Positions 1 to 7,079 of a stretch of DNA of 10,879 bases are shown in pieces (the stretch's first letter is position 1; every line of letters begins with the position of its first letter). The stretch comes from MGML01 sp964493985 (GTDB taxonomy: Bacteria; Chloroflexota; Dehalococcoidia; Dehalococcoidales; UBA2162), in assembly GCA_964493985.1 (NCBI GenBank), contig CAZBQL010000099.1, positions 1 to 10,879 of the forward strand. Direction: 5' to 3'. The notes beneath the pieces are model-generated. The model searched no databases. It saw only the letters and a program-made list of their open reading frames with translations, and had not been told where the DNA came from. The position numbers and the translations under genes were made by a program.

Positions 1-36
1 TTAACGGTTCTACTTGAGGGGACTTGAATCATACCC

Positions 37-65
37 TTGATTTGCGAACGAAGTTATCATATACT
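37..65 (+). promoter_or_regulatory. Sigma-70-type promoter of the EF-Tu-domain-II-like gene
   Basis: A -35 TTGATT (37-42) and a -10 TATACT (60-65) are separated by exactly 17 bp. Transcription would start near 72 and leave a leader of about 46 nt carrying a Shine-Dalgarno. The same -10 hexamer recurs upstream of other genes in this window. The call rests on consensus matching only. Confidence 0.5.
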
Positions 66-105
66 GGCATACACACGAGGACTCACCAGTATCAATAGAA
101 TACAA

Positions 106-111
106 GGGAGG
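106..111 (+). promoter_or_regulatory. Ribosome binding site GGGAGG
   Basis: GGGAGG lies 7 nt before the ATG at 119. It fixes that start and shows that the organism uses Shine-Dalgarno initiation, in contrast to several genes here that have none. Confidence 0.7.
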
Positions 112-118
112 TACTCAG

Positions 119-370
119 ATGGCAGAGGTAGAAATAGGTAAAGTATCCGACTTCTTCTCCAAGCCGGTCGTTGCCGGTATAGACCTGACGGGAACCATGA
201 AAAAAGGCGATACCATCCACATAAAAGGGCACACCACAGACCTGGTTATGACGGTTGACTCCATGCAGATAGACAATGTGAACGTAGAGGAAGCCGGAAC
301 AGGTGTATCTGTCGGAGTGAAGGTTTCCGACAGAGTAAGAAGAGGAGATATCGTTTACAAAGTAGATTAA
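119..370 (+). CDS. Translation elongation factor-like protein (stand-alone EF-Tu domain II-like beta-barrel)
   Basis: An 83-residue protein whose whole length resembles domain II of translational GTPases. A GD-x-I-H-I-K-G-H segment at about 30-38 is followed by an SMQI segment (48-51), a GTGVSVGVKV stretch (60-69) and a VRRGDIVYKV end (73-82), the usual beta-barrel pattern. There is no G domain, so it cannot be a GTPase. Similar small proteins are annotated as 'translation elongation factor-like protein'; related barrels also occur at the ends of U32 peptidases. Its function is not established, and RNA or ribosome binding is only an inference. The start is supported by GGGAGG 7 nt upstream and a promoter at 37-65. 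It stands alone on the + strand and converges with the riboflavin operon. Confidence 0.8.
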   Translation: MAEVEIGKVSDFFSKPVVAGIDLTGTMKKGDTIHIKGHTTDLVMTVDSMQIDNVNVEEAGTGVSVGVKVSDRVRRGDIVYKVD

Positions 371-404
371 TTCTCTTCCCGGTATCTCCCCCGACTTCTT
401 TTTA
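344..404 (+). terminator. Possible weak terminator after the EF-like gene
   Basis: GGAGATA (344-350) pairs with TATCTCC (383-389), and a T-rich tract ending in TTTTTAT (398-404) follows. The loop is long (32 nt) and the left arm lies inside the coding sequence, so this is a weak candidate. Nothing better was seen between the convergent genes. Confidence 0.2.
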
Positions 405-411
405 TCAAAAT

Positions 412-879
412 TTAATCGATGTTCTTCATCAGGTTCGCCATTTCGATGGCGTCGACGGCTGCGTCAAAGCCCCTGTTCCCGGCTTTTGTTCCGGCACGCT
501 CTATAGCCTGTTCCAGTGTGTCGGCAGTTACAACGCCGTAAGTGACCGGCAGACCGGTCTCCAGCCCTATCCTGGCAATACCCTTGGATACTTCCGAAGC
601 CACATACTCGAAGTGCGGGGTCGCACCGCGCACCACCGCTCCAAGGCAGACCACCGCGTGATATTTATTACTCTGCGCCATCTTCCTTGCCACGACGGGG
701 ATCTCGAATGCGCCCGGCACCCAGGCAATATCGATATCTTCTTCCGCAACGTCGTGTCGCTTCAGCGCATCCTGCGCGCCGGAAAGCAGTTTATTCGTAA
801 TAAATTCGTTGAAACGGGAAACGACAATCCCGAATTTTAATCCTTTTCCTACCAGCGACCCTTCATATAATTTTCCCAT
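412..879 (-). CDS. ribH: 6,7-dimethyl-8-ribityllumazine synthase
   Basis: Condenses 5-amino-6-ribitylamino-uracil with 3,4-dihydroxy-2-butanone 4-phosphate to give lumazine, the penultimate riboflavin step. It is a cytosolic enzyme that assembles into pentamers or icosahedral shells in its family. The 155-residue length is typical. Visible motifs are the early F-N substrate segment (SRFNEFIT, 21-28), VPGAFEIP (54-61), the GAVVRGATPHFEYVASE block (about 80-96, with the catalytic-type His89) and the late GTKAGNRGFDAA segment that binds phosphate. A strong AAGGAGG Shine-Dalgarno precedes the ATG at 879, and the gene begins 32 nt after ribBA ends. It is the last gene of the operon. I see no clear hairpin terminator beyond its stop. 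Confidence 0.95.
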   Translation of the reverse strand: MGKLYEGSLVGKGLKFGIVVSRFNEFITNKLLSGAQDALKRHDVAEEDIDIAWVPGAFEIPVVARKMAQSNKYHAVVCLGAVVRGATPHFEYVASEVSKGIARIGLETGLPVTYGVVTADTLEQAIERAGTKAGNRGFDAAVDAIEMANLMKNID

Positions 880-911
880 TTATTCCTCCTTGCTGTGAGG
901 TTTATTATATA

Positions 912-2126
912 CTAGTCATCGAGTCCCGGTATTTCCAGGAGATGACCCATCTTATTCTTCTTTGTTTCGAGGTACCCGATGTTGTGAGGATTGGGGGAGA
1001 CGACTACCGGAATTTGTTCCACAACCTTCAGTCCGTAACCTTCGAAACCGATAATTTTCTTCGGATTATTGGTCAAAAATCTGATCTCATGAAGTCCGAG
1101 GTCCACCAGGATCTGGGCACCGATACCGTATTCGCGGAGATCGGGAGCAAAACCAAGCGCGATGTTCGCTTCCACCGTATCCATCCCATTATCCTGCAGC
1201 TCATAAGCGCGTAATTTATTGTGGAAACCTATACCTCTTCCCTCCTGCCTCATATAAAGAATAACACCGCGGCCTTCTCCTCCGATCCTCTGCATGGCAA
1301 TCTGTAATTGCTCGCCGCAGTCGCAGCGTAAGCTGCCCAGTACATCGCCGGTCAGGCATTCACTGTGGACACGCACCAGCACCGGTTCCGGCGAGGTGAT
1401 GTCACCCATCACCAGGGCAACATGCTCATTCGGATCGATATCACTTTTATAGGCAATGGCTGTATAGTTGCCGAACTTCGTCGGAAGCTTGGCTTCAGCT
1501 ACCCGGTGTACCAGCTTCTCGTGACGCCGTCGATAAGCGATCAGGTCGGCGACGCTGACTATCTTGACACCGAGTTTTTCAGATATAACCTCAAGCTCCG
1601 GCATTCTGGCCATCGTGCCGTCTTCGTTCATTATTTCGCAGCATACTCCAGCCGTAGACAGCCCTGCCAGCCTTGCCAGGTCGACAGTCGCCTCCGTCTG
1701 TCCGGCACGAGCCAGTACGCCGCCTTCTTTTGCCTTCAGAGGGAACATGTGACCGGGCATAAGTAGGTCTTCCGGTTTCGTTGCGGGATCAACCAGGACC
1801 TGCACGGTTTTTGCCCTGTCTCCCGCCGAAATACCGGTAGTCGTACCTTCACGGGCTTCTACCGACACGGTAAACGCAGTTCCCAGTACGGCGGTGTTGC
1901 GTTCCACCATCATCGGTATTCTCAGTTCATCCAGCCGCTCACCGGTCATCGGCATGCAGATAAGTCCCCTTCCATGAACAGCCATGAAGTTTATCGACTC
2001 AGCGGTTACCTTTTCGGCAGCCATAATAAAGTCGCCCTCGTTTTCCCTGTCCTCGTCATCAACTACTATCACGAACTTACCGTTTCTGATATCTTCTATT
2101 GCTTCTTCTATTGTTGCCAGTGCCAT
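912..2126 (-). CDS. ribBA: Bifunctional 3,4-dihydroxy-2-butanone 4-phosphate synthase / GTP cyclohydrolase II
   Basis: Provides both precursors of riboflavin. The N-terminal RibB domain (about 1-200) makes 3,4-dihydroxy-2-butanone 4-phosphate from ribulose-5-phosphate. The C-terminal RibA domain (about 205-404) opens GTP to the diaminopyrimidine. RibB shows the acidic DDEDRENEGDF metal loop (23-33) and GHMFPL with His126. RibA shows the three zinc cysteines (Cys257, Cys268, Cys270 in a C-x10-C-x-C array), the RQEGRGIG loop (293-300) and LTNNPKK (351-357). All key residues are present, so both halves should be active. The 404-residue length is normal for the fusion. The gene starts 22 nt after ribE ends, with a GAGGG-type ribosome site. 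Confidence 0.96.
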   Translation of the reverse strand: MALATIEEAIEDIRNGKFVIVVDDEDRENEGDFIMAAEKVTAESINFMAVHGRGLICMPMTGERLDELRIPMMVERNTAVLGTAFTVSVEAREGTTTGISAGDRAKTVQVLVDPATKPEDLLMPGHMFPLKAKEGGVLARAGQTEATVDLARLAGLSTAGVCCEIMNEDGTMARMPELEVISEKLGVKIVSVADLIAYRRRHEKLVHRVAEAKLPTKFGNYTAIAYKSDIDPNEHVALVMGDITSPEPVLVRVHSECLTGDVLGSLRCDCGEQLQIAMQRIGGEGRGVILYMRQEGRGIGFHNKLRAYELQDNGMDTVEANIALGFAPDLREYGIGAQILVDLGLHEIRFLTNNPKKIIGFEGYGLKVVEQIPVVVSPNPHNIGYLETKKNKMGHLLEIPGLDD

Positions 2127-2148
2127 AATTACCCTCTTTTGATACGGA

Positions 2149-2778
2149 TCAGCTTACCAGGAAACCATGTTCAGCCAGGAAATCGGTTGTAATGCCTTTA
2201 TCCTGCGTCTTTGTAAACTGCTCCACGTATTTAGCGATTATATCCGCTTCAAGATTGACTACATCTCCAACTTTACGGTTATCCAGCGTGGTATTCTGCC
2301 GGGTAAAATCAACAACGGAAACTCTGAAAGACGACTTATCTCTCTCCACTACGGTAAGACTGATACCGTCAACGCTGATAAATCCTTTCTCGACGATATA
2401 ACGCATCACCGATGTTGGAGCTTCAATACCGACGATCATCGCCTTTCCCTGCCATTTCATTGAAGCGATCTTACCGGTCGTATCGATATGTCCCTGGACA
2501 AGATGTCCGCCCATCGGACCGCCCAGCGCAAGAGCCGGTTCTACATTAACACTGTCACCTGCTTTCAGCATTTCAATGTTGGACCTCTCCGATGTTTCCG
2601 GCATTACGTCGACCGAAAAAGATTCGGCTGTGAGTGCTGTCACCGTCAGGCAGACACCATTGACAGCAATGCTGTCGCCACGTTTCAGTCCGGGAACAGT
2701 GTTACCTGCAGAAATTACCAGCCTGCCTTCTCCAGCGGATACAACTTTTCCAACTTCTGCTACTATTCCGGTAAACAT
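2149..2778 (-). CDS. ribE: Riboflavin synthase, alpha subunit
   Basis: Catalyses the dismutation of two lumazine molecules into riboflavin plus the pyrimidine that RibH re-uses. The 209-residue protein has the expected internal duplication of two barrel domains. The first half begins MFTGIV and contains NGVCLTV (40-46). The second carries GHLVQGHID (about 91-99) and the matching SVDGISLTV block. The conserved FTRQNTTL segment near 158-165 and the KVGDVVNLEADIIAKYVE end are typical. An AAGGAA ribosome site lies just upstream of the ATG. It follows ribD after 79 nt on the same strand. Many databases name this gene ribE; others use ribC. Confidence 0.94.
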   Translation of the reverse strand: MFTGIVAEVGKVVSAGEGRLVISAGNTVPGLKRGDSIAVNGVCLTVTALTAESFSVDVMPETSERSNIEMLKAGDSVNVEPALALGGPMGGHLVQGHIDTTGKIASMKWQGKAMIVGIEAPTSVMRYIVEKGFISVDGISLTVVERDKSSFRVSVVDFTRQNTTLDNRKVGDVVNLEADIIAKYVEQFTKTQDKGITTDFLAEHGFLVS

Positions 2779-2857
2779 AAAATTCCTTGTTCAAAAGATG
2801 CAGACATATTAATTATACTTTAAAACGGAATTTAATCCATCATCGGACAGGTTTGCT

Positions 2858-3958
2858 TTATCCTTTACGTTTCCCGACATACCCGCTTATCATGATATCG
2901 TCGCCGAATCTTTCAGTGGTGATGCGCTCAAGCTTGAGCGCATCCGCCATTGTTTCGACACCTTTACCGGCAACCGAAGTAACAGCGTCCTTCCCTCCGA
3001 TAATTGCCGGTGATATGAAAGCAATAACCTTGTCCACCAGTCCCTGGTCGAAAAGCGAGCCTTGAAGAATACCTCCTCCTTCGACCAGGACGCTGGTTAT
3101 CTCTCGTTCTCCCAGGTTTTTCAGCAGCTTCCTGAGATCGAGAACTCCATCCTTCGATGGTAATTCCATCAGTTCAACGTTGGCACCGGAGAAAGTGGCC
3201 TTTTTCTCTTTAGCCATCTTTTTATCTACCACCAGGAGAGCTTTCCCTGATTCGTTGAATACCTGGGCAACTGCCGAAGTACGTCCTTTGCCGTCCACAA
3301 TAATGCGTAGCGGTTGTTGTTTCACCTCTCCACCTTTGCCTGCGTACCGGCAGGTAAGACGCGGGTTATCTTCTATCACAGTATTGGCTCCGACCATGAT
3401 AGCGTCGTGGATATAACGTAAATGATGAACATATTTCCTGGACTCTTCTCCGCTTATCCATTGCGAATCGCCGCTCCTTGTTGCAATCTTACCATCCAGG
3501 CTGGCGGCAAATTTGACCGTAATAAAAGGTGTACCTGTAGTAATATACTTTACGTGTGATTCTACTATCTCACGGGCTTCTTCCTCCATCTCGCCAACAT
3601 ACGTCTTGATACCTTCTCTCACCAGTTGTTCTTCACCCCGGCCCGACACTTTCGGATTAGGATCTATCATAGCCATGTGTACTTCAGCTATGCCGTTTTC
3701 AATAATAGCCTTTGTGCAAGGGGGTGTCTTCCCCTGGTGACTGCAGGGTTCAAGCGTGACATACATTACACTGCCACAAGCTTTTTCCCCCGCCTGATTC
3801 AGAGCCATCACTTCAGCATGAGCGGAACCGGCCGGCTGTGTATACCCCTGTCCAACAACTTCTCCATCTCTTACGATGACAGCTCCAACCGCTGGATTAG
3901 GACTTGCCTGCCCTAATGCCAGCTTCGCCAGTGATATAGCCTGCTGCATATAATCCAT
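2858..3958 (-). CDS. ribD: Bifunctional diaminohydroxyphosphoribosylaminopyrimidine deaminase / 5-amino-6-(5-phosphoribosylamino)uracil reductase
   Basis: Performs the deamination and NADPH-dependent reduction that follow GTP ring opening. The N-terminal zinc deaminase domain (about 1-145) shows SPNPAVGAVIV (19-29), H-A-E at 47-49, P-C-S-H at 71-74 and Cys81, which supply the catalytic Glu49 and the zinc ligands His47, Cys72 and Cys81. The reductase domain (about 146-366) begins VKFAASLDGKIAT and includes a late VLVEGGG segment, both typical. The 366-residue length is normal. This is the first gene of the rib operon. The ATG at 3958 has no Shine-Dalgarno, but a -10-like TAGAAT ends 9 nt before it, suggesting a leaderless message. 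There is no room for an FMN riboswitch if that promoter is the one used. Confidence 0.94.
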   Translation of the reverse strand: MDYMQQAISLAKLALGQASPNPAVGAVIVRDGEVVGQGYTQPAGSAHAEVMALNQAGEKACGSVMYVTLEPCSHQGKTPPCTKAIIENGIAEVHMAMIDPNPKVSGRGEEQLVREGIKTYVGEMEEEAREIVESHVKYITTGTPFITVKFAASLDGKIATRSGDSQWISGEESRKYVHHLRYIHDAIMVGANTVIEDNPRLTCRYAGKGGEVKQQPLRIIVDGKGRTSAVAQVFNESGKALLVVDKKMAKEKKATFSGANVELMELPSKDGVLDLRKLLKNLGEREITSVLVEGGGILQGSLFDQGLVDKVIAFISPAIIGGKDAVTSVAGKGVETMADALKLERITTERFGDDIMISGYVGKRKG

Positions 3959-3967
3959 CTTACGGCT

Positions 3968-3997
3968 ATTCTATCACTACGCGAAAAATATGTGCAA
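3968..3997 (-). promoter_or_regulatory. Candidate promoter of the riboflavin operon (leaderless)
   Basis: Reading the minus strand, -35 TTGCAC (3992-3997), an 18-bp spacer and -10 TAGAAT (3968-3973, five of six consensus bases) lead to a predicted start within a few bases of the ribD ATG at 3958. The -35 match is poor. Support comes mainly from the -10 position, which matches that seen at two other Shine-Dalgarno-free genes in the window. A TTGACC at 4002-4007 is 28 bp from this -10 and so is badly placed. Confidence 0.3.
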
Positions 3998-4197
3998 CAA
4001 AGGTCAAACATCAGTGAACTAGTAGTCTCATCTTTATGTACTGATAATACCGGTAAACTACCCTTCAGGTGGTTCAAGATGCATATTACGACCTGTTTTA
4101 TTACTTTCCATCGAGAGTCTGAAACCATTTTGTGGATGATAAAGTAACAAAACACCCATTTTAACCGTTATATATACTGTTGGTAAGTGAGTCCAGG

Positions 4198-4803
4198 ATG
4201 AAGTATAATTATTTCAGCGTAACTATGGAAGAAGAACAAGAGAAATCCTCTCAGATTAAAACTTTCATTCGTGATACAATCACAGTCCTTGCAGTTGCAG
4301 CCGTAATAATACTGGTACTGCAGTTCGTCATACAGAAATTCGTTGTTGAAGGATCAAGCATGAATTTCACGCTTCACGACGGGCAGCAGCTCCTGGTAAA
4401 CAAGATTGTTTACCGGTTCCACGAACCTAAACGAGGTGACATCATTGTCTTCCATCCACCACCGGAAATCGATGAAGATGATTTTATAAAACGGATCATC
4501 GGTCTGCCCGGTGAAAAGGTTGTAATCGCAAACGGGAAAGTCATCATTCATAAAGCAGATGGTTCGCTGATGCAACTGGACGAACCGTACATCACCAGGC
4601 CGGCCAACAGAGATTTCGAAGGAGACATCATCCCGGAAGGCGAATACTTCGTCATGGGAGACAACCGGGTAAACAGCAGCGATTCCCGCACCGGCTGGAC
4701 CCTCAAGGAGGAAGATATAATCGGAAAAGCCTGGATTTCAGTCTGGCCGATTGGAGATTGGGGACTCATTGCCAACTACGATTTCGAACAAGAAAACGGG
4801 TAA
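4198..4803 (+). CDS. lepB: Signal peptidase I
   Basis: Membrane-anchored serine/lysine protease that removes signal peptides from secreted proteins on the outer face of the membrane. From the ATG at 4198 it is 201 residues: a short charged N-terminus, one hydrophobic anchor (about 27-46), then the catalytic domain. The nucleophile is Ser54 in EGSSM and the general base is Lys98 in FIKRIIGLPGE; a GDNRVNSSDSR box E (154-164) follows. After the catalytic Ser-Met the sequence reads NFTL where many homologues have x-P-T-L, a mild variation. A TTG at 4180 and an ATG at 4225 are alternative starts. None has a good Shine-Dalgarno; the ATG at 4198 is preferred because TATACT at 4173-4178 could be its -10. 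It is divergent from ribD. Confidence 0.93.
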   Translation: MKYNYFSVTMEEEQEKSSQIKTFIRDTITVLAVAAVIILVLQFVIQKFVVEGSSMNFTLHDGQQLLVNKIVYRFHEPKRGDIIVFHPPPEIDEDDFIKRIIGLPGEKVVIANGKVIIHKADGSLMQLDEPYITRPANRDFEGDIIPEGEYFVMGDNRVNSSDSRTGWTLKEEDIIGKAWISVWPIGDWGLIANYDFEQENG

Positions 4804-4820
4804 CACGAATGTGTTACCCG
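4797..4820. terminator. Bidirectional hairpin terminator between convergent genes
   Basis: A perfect 10-bp stem, CGGGTAACAC / GTGTTACCCG, has a 4-nt loop (GAAT). The lepB stop codon lies inside the left arm. On the minus strand the stem is followed directly by a T-rich TTTTCTTG tract, which suits termination of the dehydrogenase operon. On the plus strand the following tract is less T-rich (TTACTGATTAATTTTG). It sits between the ends of lepB and the convergent 2-hydroxyacid dehydrogenase. Confidence 0.7.
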
Positions 4821-4859
4821 TTACTGATTAATTTTGACACTCTACGATTAGAACGCTAT

Positions 4860-5873
4860 CTATTCCTCTTTCTTCAAAGGTTTCTTCGGTGTCACACCGC
4901 GATTGATAACATTCCTTGGCCAGTACCCTTTCAGTAACCTGGCCACTTCCCGCGCCGGATTGAGCGGCTGGTTATCGAGGGCGGCATCGGAGTACGATGC
5001 CGAATGAGGAATCGCTATCACGTTATCCATTTTCAGCAAAGGATTGTCCGGAGGTGTCGGTTCCTGCTCGAACACGTCCAGCCCGGCTCCGGCTAATTTC
5101 TTCTCCTGGAGTGCCTTTATCAGCGCTTTCTCATCGGTCACCGGGCCACGGGAGGTGTTGATATAATAAGCGGTCGGCTTCATAAGGTTAAATTCCTTTT
5201 CACTGACGAGGTGATGGGTCTCATCGGTCAGGGGGGTGTGTACCGAGATATAATCGGAGTTCTTCATCACAGCCGGCAGGTCGACAAGCTCGATATCATA
5301 TTCATCGGCAACCGATTTATCAAGGTATGGATCATAGCCGATGCACTTCAGTCCGAAACACCGGGCTTTTCTGGCCACCATACGGGCGATTGCCCCACAA
5401 CCTACCAATCCAAGTGTTTCGCCGTGTATACCACCCATCGGTGGCAGTGCCTGCTTGGCTTCTCTCCATTTACCCTGCTTAACCAGTGTATCCTGGATAA
5501 CCAGTTTCTTGGCGCAGGCCAGAAGTAACGCAATAGCCTGGTTGGAAACCTCTTCGACACACCATTCTGCGGCAGGATTATTACAAACTATCAGACCGTT
5601 TTCTGTGGCGGCTTCGATATCTATTCCGTCGTACCCTACCGAATAAGTAATAACCATCTGGCATTTCGGAAGAGACTCGATAACACGACGGTTGAACATG
5701 TGACCTCCCATGACAACATCAGCGTCCTTAATCTTCTCTATCAAATCATCTTCGCCTGATAATTTTAGTTCGATTACTTCCACATCGACGCCTGCCTTCT
5801 TAAATTCACCGATCTCGGGCTCCATCGAACCGGGTTTCATTTTAGCAAACCCATAAACCTTGTACTCTGCCAT
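4860..5873 (-). CDS. NAD-dependent D-isomer-specific 2-hydroxyacid dehydrogenase
   Basis: A 337-residue member of the D-2-hydroxyacid / phosphoglycerate dehydrogenase family, which interconverts 2-oxo acids and 2-hydroxy acids. The Rossmann part shows LGLVGCGAIARMVA (about 154-167, GxGxxA rather than GxGxxG), with Asp181 at the end of the next strand favouring NAD over NADP. The catalytic triad of the family is visible: Arg242 (TSRGPV), Glu271 (FEQEP) and His290 (IPHSAS). The usual substrate-loop segment near 78-84 reads SVGYDGID. The substrate cannot be read from sequence: glycerate/hydroxypyruvate, phosphoglycerate, sulfolactate or another 2-hydroxy acid are all possible. There is no C-terminal ACT domain, which argues against a classical SerA. 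An AAGGAGG site sits 7 nt before the ATG. It follows the Ldh_2 gene after 29 nt, so the two are co-transcribed. Confidence 0.92.
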   Translation of the reverse strand: MAEYKVYGFAKMKPGSMEPEIGEFKKAGVDVEVIELKLSGEDDLIEKIKDADVVMGGHMFNRRVIESLPKCQMVITYSVGYDGIDIEAATENGLIVCNNPAAEWCVEEVSNQAIALLLACAKKLVIQDTLVKQGKWREAKQALPPMGGIHGETLGLVGCGAIARMVARKARCFGLKCIGYDPYLDKSVADEYDIELVDLPAVMKNSDYISVHTPLTDETHHLVSEKEFNLMKPTAYYINTSRGPVTDEKALIKALQEKKLAGAGLDVFEQEPTPPDNPLLKMDNVIAIPHSASYSDAALDNQPLNPAREVARLLKGYWPRNVINRGVTPKKPLKKEE

Positions 5874-5880
5874 CGAAATA

Positions 5881-5887
5881 CCTCCTT
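5881..5887 (-). promoter_or_regulatory. Ribosome binding site AAGGAGG
   Basis: On the minus strand AAGGAGG lies 7 nt before the ATG at 5873. It confirms the start of the second gene of the operon. Confidence 0.75.
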
Positions 5888-5902
5888 AATTACTTTTTAC
5901 AA

Positions 5903-6949
5903 CTACAGGTCGTATTCAACGTCTAATTCGCCGGCTATGTCTTCCAGTGATTTGATTATGGCCGGATGCAGGGGAATTCCTTCCGCCCTTCGCTTCTTTT
6001 CAATTTCCTGTTCAACTTCGCCGGAAATATAAATTCTCTCTATGCCCGGGGCTTTTGGTAACGCCCGGTATCCCTGTATCATACCGTCCATTGCCTTCTT
6101 GAACTGGTCCACTGGCATAAATCCGTCGATTCTCAACGCTCCGAAGAAATGACTGCCGCCGTACTGCTGGTCCGGCAACGCCCCGGAAAGGATCCTGCAG
6201 AGGATATCGACAGCTACAGCCAGCCCGAATCCTTTATAACTGCCTGTCTGAGGCATTCCTCCCATAGGCAGTAAAGCGCCGCCTTCCTGGTAGAATTTAC
6301 GGGGGTCAGTGATCGGTTGACCTTGCTTATCGACTGCCCAACCCTCAGGAAGCGTCTTTCCTTCACGTGCCGCGATCTCTATCTTTCCGGCAGCTACAAC
6401 AGTAGTCGCCATATCCAGCACGAACGGGGCTTCTAGATTTGACGGAGCAGCGACACTTAACACATTGATGGTAGCTCCCTGTCCGACACTTCCCGGTACG
6501 ACCATTCCCATCCCGCCGACAGTCATCGAGATTCCTATCATGTCTCCTGGTAAGGCCATCATCGCGTAGTTGCCGCCCGCTCCAAAGTGCGATGAATTAC
6601 GCACGGTGACAAATCCGGAGCCGGTCTCTTCAGCCCGGCGCATCGCTTCCGTCATCGCTCTATGCCCCACCACCAGGCCGAATCCGCGGTCTCCATCCAT
6701 TACTGCCGTAGACGGGGCATTGCTGGTAATCTCGGTCTTAGGATCGGGATTGGTACGCCCGGCGAGAATACTCCTGGCATACATTGCCAGGTGGCCTACA
6801 CCGTGTGAATCGATACCACGCAGATCGGTAGCCACCAGGATCTTGGCGGCAATCTTCGCATCACCTTCAGAGATACCTGCTTTATTGAGAACTCTGATAG
6901 TAAAATCGGTCAGTTTATCGGGATCTATCCCTCTTAGTTCTGCAGTCAT
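5903..6949 (-). CDS. Ldh_2-family malate/L-lactate/sulfolactate-type dehydrogenase
   Basis: A 348-residue NAD(P)-dependent oxidoreductase of the malate/L-lactate dehydrogenase (Ldh_2, PF02615-type) family, structurally unrelated to classical LDH and to the D-2-hydroxyacid dehydrogenase it precedes. Diagnostic features are LRGIDSHGVGHL (43-54, with the catalytic-type His49), NSSHFGAGGNYAM (118-130), the LDMATTVVAAGKIEIAAREG nucleotide-binding block (178-197) and GSYKGFGLAVAVDIL (236-250). Members act on malate, L-lactate, (R)-sulfolactate, ureidoglycolate or delta1-piperideine-2-carboxylate, so the substrate is open. The segment before the LDMA block reads GATINVLSVAAPS where many relatives have a GTNP-type sequence, so the subfamily is not clear. 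A GGAGG site 6 nt before the ATG sets the start. It is the first gene of the two-gene operon. Confidence 0.9.
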   Translation of the reverse strand: MTAELRGIDPDKLTDFTIRVLNKAGISEGDAKIAAKILVATDLRGIDSHGVGHLAMYARSILAGRTNPDPKTEITSNAPSTAVMDGDRGFGLVVGHRAMTEAMRRAEETGSGFVTVRNSSHFGAGGNYAMMALPGDMIGISMTVGGMGMVVPGSVGQGATINVLSVAAPSNLEAPFVLDMATTVVAAGKIEIAAREGKTLPEGWAVDKQGQPITDPRKFYQEGGALLPMGGMPQTGSYKGFGLAVAVDILCRILSGALPDQQYGGSHFFGALRIDGFMPVDQFKKAMDGMIQGYRALPKAPGIERIYISGEVEQEIEKKRRAEGIPLHPAIIKSLEDIAGELDVEYDL

Positions 6950-6955
6950 ATACTA

Positions 6956-6960
6956 CCTCC
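6956..6960 (-). promoter_or_regulatory. Ribosome binding site GGAGG
   Basis: GGAGG on the minus strand, 6 nt before the ATG at 6949. Confidence 0.7.
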
Positions 6961-7003
6961 CTGATCACTGATAGTTGAAAACCAAAATTACATTGCGAAC
7001 ACC

Positions 7004-7017
7004 GGTCAACTGACCGT
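7004..7017. promoter_or_regulatory. Candidate operator dyad at the dehydrogenase promoter start site
   Basis: CGGTCA and TGACCG form a perfect 6-bp inverted repeat around a 2-bp centre. The dyad lies immediately downstream of the minus-strand -10 (7024-7029) and so overlaps the predicted transcription start. This is a usual position for a repressor site that responds to a pathway metabolite. No regulator gene is visible in the window. The role is inferred from position and symmetry only. Confidence 0.35.
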
Positions 7018-7023
7018 GTCTGG

Positions 7024-7053
7024 AGTATACTAAATCGAATCATCACATTTCAA
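7024..7053 (-). promoter_or_regulatory. Promoter of the Ldh_2 / 2-hydroxyacid dehydrogenase operon
   Basis: On the minus strand, -35 TTGAAA (7048-7053) and -10 TATACT (7024-7029) are 18 bp apart. Transcription would begin near 7016-7017 and give a leader of about 67 nt that contains the GGAGG ribosome site. The -10 is the same hexamer seen at two other promoters here. Confidence 0.55.
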
Positions 7054-7079
7054 CTTTTTTGAGGGAAATCAAGAGAATG

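Noticed and set aside
1365..1766. A 133-residue plus-strand open frame antisense to ribBA
   Set aside because: The opposite strand encodes intact RibB/RibA catalytic motifs; this frame has no ribosome site or protein-like pattern.
3913..4155. An 80-residue minus-strand open frame upstream of and overlapping the ribD start
   Set aside because: It overlaps the ribD N-terminus in another frame, has no ribosome site and its translation resembles no known protein. It occupies the divergent promoter region.
3959..4197. Possible FMN riboswitch before ribD
   Set aside because: None of the conserved RFN sequence blocks or nested helices could be found on the minus strand.
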